From positions 1 through 54,428 of the forward strand of contig LXFE01000332.1 in assembly GCA_001929475.1 (NCBI GenBank): a stretch of 54,428 bases of DNA. Direction: 5' to 3'. The position numbers and the translations under genes are program-made. This document shows positions 1 to 12,000 of the stretch, one piece after another; the first letter of the stretch is position 1; the number at the start of each line of letters is the position of its first letter. Source of the DNA: Neolecta irregularis DAH-3. Taxonomy: Eukaryota; Ascomycota; Neolectomycetes; Neolectales; Neolectaceae. Under the pieces are notes generated by a model. That model saw only the letters and a program-made list of their open reading frames with translations. It searched no databases and was not told the origin of the DNA.

Positions 1-1074
1 GGCGGAGGCGTGGGCTGGAGCGCAGAGGGCACCGGCAGCGAGACCGGTTTCTTGAACAGGCGCTGGTCTTTCTCGCAGCGGTCCTGTGGTGTCTGTGGGC
101 GGTTTGTTGTCGATCGCGGGTAGTTTGATAGAGGTCGCGGGTAGTTTGATAGAGATCGCGGGCAGTCTATCGCAGGTTGCAGGCAGTCTATCGCAGCTTG
201 CGGGTTCTCAAGAACGACAGTGAGCTGGCCGGTGTGCAGAACAGCCGTGGGTGGAATAGTCTTGCGGCGCTTGGCAGGATGCGGGTTCGCAGGGCACGAA
301 GGACGGCGGGATCTGTTTTTGGTAAACTGGGGCTCGCAGGCGGGATCGATGGTCCAGTAGTTGCCCTTGCCCGGCTCGTCCTTGGGGCGCTCCACCTTGA
401 CAAAGGCCTTGTTGAGCGACAGATTATGCCGGATGCTGTTTTGCCAGCCAGACTCGGACGAGCGGTACCACGTAAACGTCGACGAGATCCACGCGTAAAT
501 GGCAGACAGAGTCAGACGCTTGCGGGGTGCTCGCAGAATAGCCATCGCAATGAGCGCCGCATAGCTGTATGGCGGCTTGTCTCCGTCGTCAAACAGCGCC
601 TCTGCGGCAGTGGCATTCGAATTGGTATTCGTACTAGCATTCGCATTCGCATTCACACTCGCACTCGGTGGAGCTAGCAGACAGGCGCGGCCATTGCGCT
701 CAACGAGCTCGGGCAGCGAGTGGGGCGGCGGGGAGGACGGCGGCGTGTGCTTCCGGGCAGGCGAGAGCATCATCAAGAATGGCAGGCACCGAGGATGCCC
801 GGCCAGGTCGCGGCAGTAGCGAGCCACTTTAACCCGCAACGTCCGCCCCTGCCCTTGTGGAATGCGCCCCTTGGTGGTGGGTCTGTCTTGTCTGTCTGTC
901 CCTGTCCGTCTGCCTGCCTGTCTGGATGTCTGCCTGGATGTCTGTCTGTGTCTGGATGTATGCCCTCTGGCTCTTGTCTCGGAGGTGGGCTGTAGGTCAG
1001 GGCGTCTCTACTCTTACCTTCCTCGTCTCTTCTTCCTCTGTATCCTCCTCCTCCATCTCTCCTCCATCCTCCAT
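1..1074 (-). CDS. Forkhead (winged-helix) transcription factor, 3' end cut by the window
   Basis: A clear forkhead DNA-binding domain is read on the minus strand at about 580-345. It starts [16 protein letters not shown], continues with [11 protein letters not shown] and the recognition-helix signature [18 protein letters not shown], and ends GKGNYWTI. The frame stays open to base 1, so the C-terminus is missing. Upstream the frame is open to about 1007 without an ATG. A plausible first exon starts at 1074 (good context, acidic E/D-rich), with a 28-nt intron at 990-1017 (GTAAGA donor, CTGAC branch, ACAG acceptor). A shorter start at 773 (double ATG) is the alternative. No FHA domain was seen, so assignment among Fkh1/2, Hcm1 and other fungal forkheads is left open. 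Nuclear, presumably cell-cycle or developmental regulation (inference). The tail contains a 7-residue tandem repeat. Confidence 0.85.
120..203. repeat. Four 21-bp tandem repeats inside the forkhead gene
   Basis: Units begin at 120, 141, 162 and 183. Units 1-2 and units 3-4 form two closely related pairs. A weaker, partial fifth unit lies at about 101-119. The period is a multiple of three, so on the minus strand it encodes about seven residues per unit, C-terminal to the winged helix, without breaking the frame. Confidence 0.8.
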
Positions 1075-1532
1075 GGCTCGTCTCCATCTCTCTCCTCTCT
1101 ATCTCCTGCTCCCTACCCCCTCCCTCCATCAGCCACACGCTACCCCGCCCCACTGCTAGCCTCACAAACATCCCCACCATCCCGGTACTATTCTTCTCCC
1201 TCAATCCTTCATTCCATCCCACAATTTATTCTCCTTACTCCCTTCAATTACCCCTTCGTGCCTTCCTTGCTTCCCCTCCCCATCTTTCTACATCCTACCC
1301 GTATATCGCTGCTGCTAATCATGTACATCTGCCTCTAATCAAATATATTATCACATACATCTACTCTAATCATATACATCATCACATGCATCTACTATAT
1401 TCCTTCACTTCAATATATGCACTTTCTCAATCCCCCTCCCTGGCATACACTTCTCCATACATCACTCCCTCAGCATATACCTCAGCATACATCATTCCTC
1501 AGTATATACACTTCAGCATACATCACCCCCCA
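1075..1532. other. Divergent intergenic region, pyrimidine-rich
   Basis: The region lies between the divergently transcribed forkhead and TAM41 genes. It is strongly C/T-biased on the plus strand (about 1020-1300), followed by CATACAT/CATATAC-type short repeats (1340-1525). It probably holds both promoters. No gene was seen. Confidence 0.6.
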
Positions 1533-2877
1533 ATGCTCCATGCTCCCCTCCCTCCTTCTATATCGTCACTAAGAAAAGTAATCTTCTCACCCTCCCGTCT
1601 TTTATTCCCTCAGCCTCGCTTCTCATCAACAAATCTTCCCCCAGCAAACTGGGACTACGACTCAGATTCGTCCATTTCAGATATCCAAAAATTCAGCCAG
1701 TTGCCACCAAACTTGGGCTACAACCAACACATCCTTCTCGAAAATCAGGAATTCAAGGAAGAGTTGCGTCTCATCGTCAGACAGTTCAATGCCCCAATTC
1801 GTTATGCCTACGCTTATGGTTCCGCCGTCTTCAAACAAAAGGGTTACAAACATACCGTACCTTCTTTATCAAAAAATAACTCACTCTAGGAACCACCCGT
1901 AATCGATTTTATCTTTGCAGTTTCCCACGCCCAACACTGGCATTCACTCAACCTCACTCAATTCCCCCGTCACTATTCAGGCCTCGGGAAACTCGGTTCA
2001 GGAGCAGTCAGCTTTGTCCAAGACCGCTTGGGCGCAGGCGTGTACTTTAACCCATATGTTCAAATAAACGGCATGGTATGCCCTCTCAGTTCCACGGCTA
2101 ATGCAAGACAATCAAATATGGCGTCGTTAGTCTTGACCGCTTGGTCGACGATCTTTTGCATTGGGATACCCTCTATCTCGCCGGTCGCATGCACAAACCC
2201 ATAAAAATACTCCGAGATGAACCCCGAGTTCGACTGGCAAACCATATAAACCTAATATCGGCCCTCCGTGTCGCACTACTTCTTCTACCTGAAAATTTTG
2301 AAGAGCGAATGTTATTTCGTACAATTGCAGGGCTTTCGTACATGGGTTCTCCGCCCTTGCTTACACATCTAACATTACAGGCGATCCCCGAATGTGGTTG
2401 CCAGCAGAAAATCCAAATAAAGTCGAAAATATAATCGCCAAACAACTCTTAAATTTCAGGAGACTATATAATCCCCTGATTGATACTCTGCCGAATATCT
2501 CATACGTCTCGCCTCTACTTGCCAACGACACCGAAGGACGAACAATTCTCTCTCAAAACTTTGATCCGGTTCCGAGAGGAAACATCGTTCGTCGACTTCC
2601 AAAATCGTTTCGCGATCGCCTTTATTACGCTTACCAACGGAAATTTGACGGGGCCGTCGACCCTGCTGCAAACCCAGAAAGTCCAAGAATCGGAACAGTA
2701 TTCGATCAACGAATCGCAAATGATCCCGATCTCCCTCTGCAGGTATCGAAAACGGTAAAGGCGACTGTCAGTTTACCGAGCACTGTACAAAGTATCAAGG
2801 GTTTGGTGACTGCCGGTACCAGGAAAAGCTGCCTGTACCTTGGCGAAAAGATTAAAAAATGGAGAGGTTCAGGTTAG
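1533..2877 (+). CDS. TAM41: Mitochondrial CDP-diacylglycerol synthase Tam41/Mmp37
   Basis: The protein makes CDP-DAG from phosphatidic acid and CTP at the matrix face of the inner mitochondrial membrane, the first step to cardiolipin. Four exons: 1533-1856, 1890-2075, 2108-2345 and 2381-2877, giving 414 residues with no leftover bases. The N-terminus (MLHAPLPPSISSLRK...) is a basic, Ser/Pro-rich mitochondrial presequence. Family blocks in order are QFNAPIRYAYAYGSAVFKQ (nucleotidyltransferase loop), VIDFIFAVSHAQHWH, GAGVYFNPYVQINGM, WDTLYLAGRMHKPIKI and LANHINLISALRVALLLLPE. The basic C-terminus (SIKGLVTAGTRKSCLY...) is the membrane-associating helix. The introns are 33, 32 and 35 nt. In-frame CTG codons sit at conserved leucines, showing the standard CTG meaning. 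The start was chosen because it gives the presequence; an earlier in-frame ATG at 1386 would add a low-complexity leader. Confidence 0.95.
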
Positions 2878-2947
2878 TCGGTCGTTGGCGTTGGTATGTA
2901 TAAAAGGTGGGCTGGATAGATTATATTACGGTGTCATTTTGGTGATA

Positions 2948-3838
2948 CTATCTCTTCCTCAAGGCATCAAACCGTTTCTGCAGCTCGTTGTCGAAATCGC
3001 GTTCCGTCTTTATTTCGACCAATGGTACATGCACAGCAGGTGCAATCTCCTTTGGAATATGTACAAGAGGTCTCAGGTTCTCTGTACTCGGTGACGGCGG
3101 AGCTATAGCGATCGGACCATGCTGAAGATCGGCCGATTCTCGCAGCACACCTTCTTCAGAGTCGTCTTCCGAGTCGTCTCCATAGGGAATATCATATGTT
3201 CGAGCAATCTCAGTCAGATACCTATCCACAAGATCCAGATCAGGTGGATCAATCCGTAGTTTCACAAGAACCTCGAACGTTACACACGCGACAGTGACAA
3301 ATCTACCTTGGCGTTGACCTTTGATTCGCTGTTCCCAATAGCTCTGAGTGAAAACTCCTTTCCAAACCTTTGCATCAGTAACTCGCGCACCTGAAATTCA
3401 ACTCTGGGATAATAACCATTATACCGTTTGTAATTCTTTGACTTCTGTCTTGGTTGCACAATAAATAATTGTCTGAATCGCCTCTTCTAAGCCAATATCA
3501 CACTCCCTTTGATTCTGAAAATTAATTAATCCACCAGCAGACCATACCTCCAATAATCCAAACCTTGCCAACAGCAGCTCACACTATCCCTATTACCCAG
3601 GCTGCGCCAACAGGGAACGCACAAACAACTCTAGAATCTCGAGTAATTCAGTATTCACATCCTCTCGAATAACATTCTCCACTCGTATTTTCGCGCTCTC
3701 GAGTTTTCCTTTTTCCAAGAGTTGTGCAAGGTCCCTGCGCTGCTGCTTTGCCAGCGCAGATTTTTTCGACTGAAGGAGACGCAGACGGGTTATTGACAGA
3801 CGTAATTGAGCTTTGAGTCTACGGTGGAGTTGGTCCAT
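2948..3838 (-). CDS. IST1: ESCRT-III-associated protein Ist1
   Basis: Ist1 regulates Vps4 and Did2 at endosomes during multivesicular-body sorting. Five exons on the minus strand: 3838-3597, 3563-3548 (only 16 nt), 3514-3425, 3390-3307 and 3271-2948. Together they give 251 residues with all phases matching. The Ist1 domain starts at the N-terminus: LKAQLRLSITRLRLLQSKKS, AKQQRRDLAQLLEKGK, ESAKIRVENVIRED, EEAIQTIIYCATKTEVKEL, then LVDRYLTEIARTYDIPY. The last residues ELQKRFDALRKR match the MIM1 pattern that binds MIT domains (Vps4). The linker between is acidic and Pro-rich. Introns are 33-35 nt. The gene converges on TAM41, with 70 bp between the stop codons. Confidence 0.95.
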
Positions 3839-4126
3839 GAACCGTCGTCATCTTCACCAACGCGGTGATTACACGTAGACCTCGGGCTCAGGTGGAATCT
3901 ATGATAAAACAAATCGCCCTCTCGAAATTGATTGAATACTTGATATCCATGTATTTACCATCCACTTTGGATACGCGATCTTATCAAGGGATAAATGTAT
4001 CTTGATTTAAAAACCTTGAAACCCCGGGCTATCACTAGCTATTCACCCTGGTTTCAACTATATATATGTCCATCAACCTGGAATCGACAGAGGTCTTGAC
4101 GACACCGACAGAAGAGCTTTATCGGA

Positions 4127-7100
4127 ATGCAACAAAATCCAAGTACAATTCATCGTCCATTTTCATCCCTAAATCAACTTTACGAATTCATTTCTTCGAG
4201 AAAAGCTAAAAGGCTTTTAAAATGCGTTGTTGCTTATCTGTGTATCTTGATCCTTGCAGTGGTGCCCAGTACTATACATCGTCTAGGTCGATATCTATAC
4301 ATTGGTATCCATTTACACTTTTCTTTTACTTCGTAAATAACAACTCTCAGGGCACGTTGTAATTATTTACTTACACCCTGGCCGAACGATCGGTACAATG
4401 CTCGATCAAGTTGCTTTTACCGGTTTTGGAATATTATCTGGACTCGGAATTTCATATGTTGGCTGCATATTAAATGCCCTTGCGAATAAACGGGGTATTC
4501 GTGGCGAATGGATTGTTTTTAATCTTGTCATTTTGGTTTCTTTTGTTCATGGGTACCTTCGAAGCAGATCTTTGAAATATGCAAGTGGTGCTATATTAAT
4601 GAATACATTATGTATACTGGCTCTGGTATGATTTTCTATGTTTAATTGACTGGCTGATATCTTTCAGACGACGAATATTTATGGCAAGACGTTTCCGAAA
4701 GGACAGTTTCAACAGATTGTTTACCCGTCTTTATTAGCCATTGCCGTTGCTCTATTTTGCAACATTGCGATATTTCCAGAACAGAGTACAAGTAAACTTG
4801 GTATGAGTCATTTTTTAATAATGTTTTATAACGGGTATAGGAAACGTGCTTATCAAAAATTTTCAAAGAGCCCAGGAATCGTTGTCTGCATCTACTGATG
4901 TTCTTCTTCATCGTGGATCATCAGAGGTACCTTCTGACCCGGAAGAAGTACTCGGATTCCTACTTGAAAGGAAAACACAACTTCAACAAGCATTCGTCTC
5001 ATTTCAAAACGTCTACCATGATTCAATATACGAATTTTCTTATAGTTGTCTTTCTGTTAGGGATATGAAGTATATTAAATCGGAATTGAGACCACTTGTT
5101 GCGAGGATAAGTTCGCTTGTGGGTGCTTGTAAAGCAGCTCAAATAATGCTAAGTTGCGTCAAAAAATCCGATGGACGGCCAGAAAGTAGAGGAACAAGCT
5201 TCCAGTCAACACTGAAAAGGTACTTTTAACCCGAAAATAAAGAGCTACCCAACTAGACTTGAGAATCCTCTCTTGACATTGAAAACTTCAATGAATGATT
5301 CCCTGGACGCCATATCAAATGCAATTGGACTATTGTACAATGTAAAGATCCAAGAAGGTAGTACAAGAGTAATTCCACCTCAAAATCTAATAAAGTCGCT
5401 CTCGGGACAAGCTATTTCCCTCGGAAACTCAATTTACGACTTTGATCAAACTTCTCAAGGGGCATTGAAAGCCCTTGCTATGAACACCGTCTCTGATATA
5501 TGGACTCGAGAAGAAATTTCTCTGCTCAGTTCATTCATCGTAAACATAAGAGAAGCCTCGTAAGTTTTTACCTTTTACTTTGGGGAAATGCTTACTTGGG
5601 TTTAGAATTCATATTATTCACTGTGTGAAACAAACTGAAGATTTGGCTTTTCGTTATATGGAAAGAAAAGGAAGGGCGAGTATTTGGTTGCCACATTCTG
5701 AACGACTTGTTCCGCCACATATTCATAAATCCAAAGACCAATCTCGACCGACTTCAAGTTCGACAATGGGCCAGCGATCTCTTTACGATCATCAGAATTC
5801 TCTTGGAGTTGAAGATTGGTCATGGGATGTTCAAAAAGCTCTGACCAAAGAAAGCTGGGGACGCTTGTATCGTATGAGTATCTGGATCGATGACATCTGG
5901 CGGAAATTGTCAGAGAGCAATAATGTAAAGTTTGGCTTGAAGATAATGATTGGTGTCTCCCTCCTTATTTGGCCCGTCTTTGTTCCGCAATGGAACAGTT
6001 GGTGTGAAACGAATAAAGGTATCGACATATTTCATATCTGAATTGATCTAGAAATAGTTCAGTGGGCTTCAATTGGTCTTGTAAGGATCTCTACGATTTG
6101 CGTCTCTTATATTAGATTGTTGTAATTGATACTTCAATGGGCCAGACGACTACATCGTATGCTTACCGTGCTTGTGGAACTTTTCTCGGCGGCCTTTATG
6201 GCTGGGCAGTGTCCTCAATTCATCATGGCAATCCCTATGTGTTGACCACCTTGATTGGAATTGCCTGTGTTCCCTGCTTTTATTGTCGCATGTAACCTCC
6301 TTAAAGCACCGAACTGACAGTGTAGAATTGGTAAACAAACCTATAAAATAGAATTAATTCGTAGAACGTTCCAAAATTTCAAATCCCGGCACTTATTTTC
6401 AATATTACAATGGCTCTCGTTGCGGTATTTCCCTTATCTTTCATTCAGTTCATGAGGTCTAGTTGCCTTCATATTCGCAAAGTACATCAACCTCTGCACG
6501 AGATTTTTTCATACGACGTTCTGTGGGTATCGCAACTGGTATGGGTAGTTATTTTTGAGCAATCTCACCCACAAAGGCGGCTTATTCTCTATTTTATTGC
6601 ATTTCTTCTTATTCCCTGTTCGAGTAGGCTTGACATCTTGAGACAGGCCAGCTCACGTTAGGCGCGCGATAAACTTATTGCAGAGATCGGCCACTGTTTG
6701 TCGAATATTTGCAAAATGGAAGATTTCTTAATTAGTAGTTTGATGGAACGAGATGGTTCATTCACGCCTGTAGGATTACGTCCGTACAATTCTGCAAATA
6801 AGAAAGCGATCATGTCTTTAACAAAGGCTTCTGCTTTACGTATGGTCCTTTTCTTTTACTTTTTGATTGCCTAGTTATTGCTACCCGCACGGAACCAAGA
6901 GTGAAAGCACCGTTTCCTTCGAAAGAATTTGAACAAATCGTTTATAGTACATTATTTCCTTGAAACTCTATTGACTGATTCGATAGCTCTTCGAAAGATT
7001 ATTGAAAATTTTGACAATATTATTCAATTTCGTCTTAGTTACAGACTTCCTTCAAATGATGCATCAAGGGTCCGTTTTCCACGGCAAGGATTGATGTGAC

Positions 7101-7656
7101 CTTTTGATAGATTTTGCTCATGGCCGAGCGTAAAGAAGTTGCAGGATGTGTCATTTTATCGTTATACGTGTCACGCGAAGCGCTCTTGACGAAAATACCT
7201 TTACCGCAATGGCTTCCTAGCGTCCGTACATCACATCAAAGACTTCTCGAAGGCGTTCGTCAGAGGACTCGCTCTGAAACCGACTCGCCAATGGACGACG
7301 AAGAGATGAGTAAACTGAGAAATATCTGTTGGAATGCTACCACTGGAATATTTGAAGAGGTTTGTTTCCACCTTGAAATTTACCCTTAAATCCCACAGAT
7401 TATAGAGTATATCGAAGAACTTTTGGGACTTGTTCGGAGTCTTGTCGGTGATCATGAACTTTGCGCCCCGCCACTGACACGACCCATAACTCCGCAATCG
7501 ATTCATTCGAGATCCAGAACAATGCCGACCCTTGCTCGAATTCAAACTCTAGACGATAGACCTGGTAGTGGCATAACGCGTAGTTATAGTCACAGTGGAA
7601 GTATTGAAGTCATGCATAGGGTCCAATCAAGAAAACTATCAATGATTAAACAGTAG
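4127..7656 (+). CDS. Bre4-like ER/membrane transporter of the aromatic acid exporter superfamily
   Basis: A multi-pass protein of about 970 residues in some 17 exons. The N-terminal six-helix block (LLKCVVAYLCILILAVVPS onwards, then the FTGFGILSGLGIS region) matches the fungal 'putative ER transporter, 6TM' family. A central soluble stretch (about 4840-5930) is followed by a second membrane block of FUSC type (IMIGVSLLIWPVFVP; SMGQTTTSYAYRACGTFLGGL; the stretch after RDFFIRRSVGIATG) and a soluble C-terminal domain. Introns resolved by continuity include 4305-4350, 4626-4667, 4801-4840, 5220-5256, 5560-5605 and 6019-6051. A 10-nt micro-exon lies at 6321-6330, and further introns fall near 6.4-7.4 kb. 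S. cerevisiae Bre4 affects brefeldin A sensitivity. The substrate here is unknown. The C-terminal tail is Ser/Arg-rich, possibly a phosphorylated regulatory region (inference). Confidence 0.85.
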
Positions 7657-8128
7657 AGAGAGTCATATCCCGTATTAATTACTAGCACTTGGGGTAAAAG
7701 GATGCTCAAGAAGCTGGAGAAAACTCTGAAACTCTTATAAACACTTTCTTCTTCCCGCTTCCCCCTTCTATTTTAGACTTAAATACTAAAACAGCATACA
7801 CTTATAGTTTACATGTTTTTGGTGGCTTATAAATTTTGACACGCTTCATGCTCCTTTCGAATATCTGCTTGTCGAGGATATGTCTCAAGGATATGAGGAG
7901 GAAGAGTCTTCAAACGATCATGGAAATAAAAGATCGCAAGTTAGATAGAGAATGTGATGATGAGTATCCGCCTCTGATTGGTCTCCTGATATGATACTGA
8001 GTGGAAAGTAAGACGAGGAAAGCGTGCCCCAAGCTCATTTTATTGAGTGTACTAGATGTTGAGTAATTGATTGACGGGGTATTAAGCGTATTATCATTAC
8101 CATTCAACGCTGGATGAAAGGACTCCCA
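7657..8128. other. Intergenic, with one unresolved short coding-like stretch
   Basis: The region is AT-rich 3' sequence of two convergent genes. On the minus strand at about 8085-7840, two frames look faintly protein-like: a basic leader (MIIRLIPRQSITQHL) and, in another frame, a run ending HILETYPRQADIRKEHEA before a stop. I could not join them with a legal intron, so I do not call a gene. Confidence 0.3.
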
Positions 8129-8680
8129 TTAACCAAGTCGTTCCAGATACTCCAATCGACCCATTACCACGCCTTTGTTCATTTCTTGAATTTCGCCTGC
8201 AAGAAACACCTCATCCAAGATACCATATACCTGAGATTATGTAAGAACCCCTGTAAATGAAGAGTACTTTGTAAAAGTTAAAGACCAGATCCAGTTCGCA
8301 GACGTTTCCAAAAAACTGATCTAAAATCTCGACAAAGAAGTGAATTGCTTCAAGATACGCCAATTCGTTGTCATTGGCGTCGACGCATATGCAGAAAAAT
8401 AGCCCCGCGTAACGACGGTATACTATCTTATGGTTTCGAAACTCCACAAAATTACTCTGATATTTCTGATCCCGCGTTGCAACTACTCGATGAACTTCCC
8501 CCTTAATTTTGATCTTTTCTGCGTCCTAAATTTTCAACAGGGGTTCATATGTCTAGTATTTCCTACCGTGTATGGTACATACCATTTTGAAAGGCGGGTC
8601 TTTCCTTGCCTATTTTGCACGAGAATGAATTGTATCCGTAGAAGAGTCAAAATAGGCTAGAAACAAGAATGAAATACCAT
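8129..8680 (-). CDS. APS2: AP-2 adaptor complex sigma subunit
   Basis: The small subunit of the AP-2 clathrin adaptor, acting in endocytosis at the plasma membrane. Exons on the minus strand: 8680-8678 (ATG only), 8635-8567, 8525-8268 and 8230-8129, giving about 143 residues, the family length. Sequence blocks: [78 protein letters not shown] and the C-terminal [15 protein letters not shown]. The [16 protein letters not shown] signature favours sigma-2 over sigma-1. The first intron (8636-8677) starts GTATTT and has a TTGAC branch, but ends CTACGG rather than CTACAG, so the link from ATG to exon 2 depends on a non-canonical acceptor. An alternative is acceptor TTTCTAG inside it (22-nt intron, seven extra residues). 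Confidence 0.9.
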
Positions 8681-9005
8681 GCTAAGGCCTGCGAGCTCAC
8701 AGAGTTGGTCTCCAAGGTCGAGTTGCCTCACGTGGATAAATGAGCGAACTTATTCTTGTCGAATAACGCTTCACACAGCAATGACAGCAGTTTTGCATGA
8801 CATTTATGTTTCTGGCATATATCATATGCATCAAAGTATCCGTCTTCAAGAACTAGTGTATCCATGTTGAAATCTTTTACCATAATTTGATTCAAAATAT
8901 CAGCCAGGCTACGTCATGTAAAGTTGTAAGTCGAACGTTCCTCTATCGAAAGGCAGTCGTAAATCATTTATTTTAGCGCCTTTCATGCATTATTGCTCCC
9001 CATAA
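8681..9005. other. Divergent promoter region of APS2 and LTN1
   Basis: AT-rich sequence between two divergently transcribed genes. No open frame with family signal, RNA gene or repeat was recognised. Confidence 0.5.
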
Positions 9006-12000
9006 ATGGTCAAAAAAGACGGAAGGCAGAAACAGAAACTTGCCAAACCGGCTAGCAGCAGGTTTGACCAACCGGCTAAATATCGTTGAATACATTATAG
9101 TCGGGCACAAATAGGTGAATCGCCAAATCCATTATTATCAAGTCTTCTCGTCTCGTCAAGTCGATCTCCCACAGTAGAACTCGCCGACTTCTCAAAGCTT
9201 CCTCCAGAACTGCATGTAATTTTCAAGAACTTGACGAAAAAGGATGCAAAAACAAAATCAAGAGCACTCGACGAATTTTCTATCTGGCTCGAAAATCACA
9301 GAGACTACTCGGAAGAGACTTCAAAGACATGGGTATGTAGGCTCTTGTTATGATATTTTGAACCAACAGCTCTAGTTTCGAGTATACAATAAACTGGTCA
9401 TTGATGTGGAAAGAACTATCCGAATTCGTGTACACACAGTACATGGTATAGTCTGTAGAACTGCAGGCAAGCGGGCTTCGAAATATTTCAATGAATTCAT
9501 TGGAGCCTGGCTGACCACGACGAATGAAGTTGACTATGGAGTCTCCAAGGCCGCATTAGAAAGCTTCAAATTGGTATTCCCAGAATCGAGACGCACGGAT
9601 GTTTGGAAAGTATTCTCTGGACCTATACTCGATTATATTGTTCGTATCATCTGCTTTGAAACAGAGCAGACGCTAAGTATTATGGCTGATTTTGTGTACT
9701 CTGATAAATCAAGGTGATGAGAAATACACCACAAAGCAAGACGCCGAGGCAAAGTACTTTAGGATTGTTGTTAGCTGTCTCAGAACATTGTGTTATATGC
9801 TGGGTATGCCATTCTCGTATAATACTTCATTTAAGCTTGTCAGGAAATGTGGAAGATATCACACCCCAATATTCCAATTTCGTCAATGAATTGCTTTCGT
9901 CCAAGAAACTTCTTCAGTTGGCATTGCGTCCAGAAGGAATTCTTAAATCCCAGTTATTCAAATTCTTGCAGATTATCTTGAACTCGCATCGCCGTAGGTC
10001 TCCTGAATAATTATTCTTACACCTAGAATTAATTACTTCTCATTGTCAAACTTTGGCAGAGGAGATCCTAGCTCCATGTTTCAAATCCCCTCCTCTCGAT
10101 AGTTCAGTAGCAGATTTCATGGGAACTGTACTTCTGATCAGCAAAAGTATGACTAGTTTAAGTTCGTCTCTAACAGAAAGCCATTCCAGAGGTTTGGGCA
10201 TCATTGCCATCAGCCTCCCGGTTTCCTTCGCGGTTTAGCCGGTTATTAAAAAAGGCCAGTTACGGAACTGGTGCTGAATTTTGGTCAAGTTGCTCCTCTT
10301 TGATCCCGACCTTGCCGTTAATAGTATTACCTCGGGATATGAAGACGACAGAGGCAATACTGGAAGCTTCGTGGGAGGGAGTGAATCAAGAGATGATCGG
10401 ACACAAATTTGTAGCGCTCGAGAATTACTTCACGATGGCATACTGGTTCCACGACAATGTGCTTGACGATAAGAAAAATTGCGAAGTGATGTCCCATTTC
10501 ATACTCTCAAAGTTGGACGTGCTTTTATTTACATCAAGTCCTATAAGAGAAAACCATCACTCTGTTTTGTTCGCGAAAGTGATCGGGGTTATCAGTCAAA
10601 TCCGTAACGGAGTTCTGGACCTTGAATGGACCCATTTGGCTCATAGATTGCAGTTTGCAATGATGGAAGGGAAATCCAATGAGGTCTGCTCTCCAATTTC
10701 TTTGGCGGAATCCGGACAAAGGTTTATCGATGCCTTGACATCTTTCAATAATGATGCACTTGATTCAAGGCGTGTGGAACTCATATTGGGTACGCTTAGT
10801 ACCATCCGAAAACAGGAGGGTACTAAATGTTACTTGCAAATCAAAGCTAAAGAGACAGGGTCAACCATCGACAATATTAAGATTTTGAATGCAGCTGTAG
10901 CTCAGTTTCCTAAGGCTATTTTGAAAAGACCCGAGATTCATTCCGTACGAACTACTATATTCTAGTCTTACCACCAGGCGTTACAATCATTCGCACAGTA
11001 CGAAATTCCACAGCTTGTCTCGGTTGGGATTGCTAAGCTTGTAACACAGATTTTCATCAACATTCTTGAAGTTTATCAGCACGACCCGGACGCTAGCGCT
11101 AGTTTGAAGCCTACGTTAACATTACTACTGGCCTCAGAGCAAACCTCTGAAATTGTTTTAAATGGATTGCTTAATCGTTCTCTCAAAATCATAGACTCGG
11201 CGGATATCGATGCATTTGTTTCGCAAAAGCTCCAGAAAGATAACATATCGACGGAGGATTGGAATTTGATATGCGATATTATTACATGTCAAGGTGAACC
11301 ATTTATTGACTTTGCTGCTCATCATAAACAGATAATTCTTTAATACCTGATACAATTAACAATACTTTGTCGAAACTGGTGGCGAAACTCGATTCGAAAA
11401 CAGAAAACTCGGATGTCGTCGACAATACAGTCGATATTATTTCAAAAATGTTGAAAGTCAATGACAGAAACCTTCTCGAAGTGGTCATTAGCAATCCTGT
11501 CTCCGTACAGATCATAATGTTGTCCGCAAGGTATCGGTCACAAGGACCTTTGCAGGAATTCGGGGTTTCTTTAAATAACGCCCTTGAACTCATCCAGAAA
11601 CCGATACTTACTTTAAAGTTCTGGGCCGATGTGTTTTCACAATTGAAGAAAGCTCTGATAAACGTTGAATCTGAGGACCATGCATTGTAATGTCACCATA
11701 AAATGATCCATTGTTAATGCCTAAGGGAGCTGACCGATCAAGCCAAATATATACTAGACGCGCTCTCACCCGAACTGTTCTCACAAGTTTCATGTTTGGC
11801 CATACTGCAGTCAGATATTTGGAGGACTATTTACTCACTTGTCATGAAGGACTGCTCGCCTAGTTCAATCGCAGTCACGGACTCACTCTTGCTTCTGCCC
11901 TACTCATGCGATAATACTGGCGAAGGTACCACTCCGTATGACTCTTTTGGATATTCCGCATTTTTTAGAGTCTGCACGTATACCAAGGAACTTTTGACAA

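Noticed and set aside
773-1222. 149-codon frame on the minus strand through the forkhead 5' region
   Set aside because: It runs in a different frame from the forkhead coding sequence and is Gly/Arg/Glu low complexity caused by the purine-rich strand. Only its short acidic part is reused in the proposed first exon, in the correct phase.
7840-8085. Possible small mitochondrial protein on the minus strand
   Set aside because: Two suggestive frames exist, but no legal GT-AG or GC-AG intron joins them. Left as a note in the gap entry.
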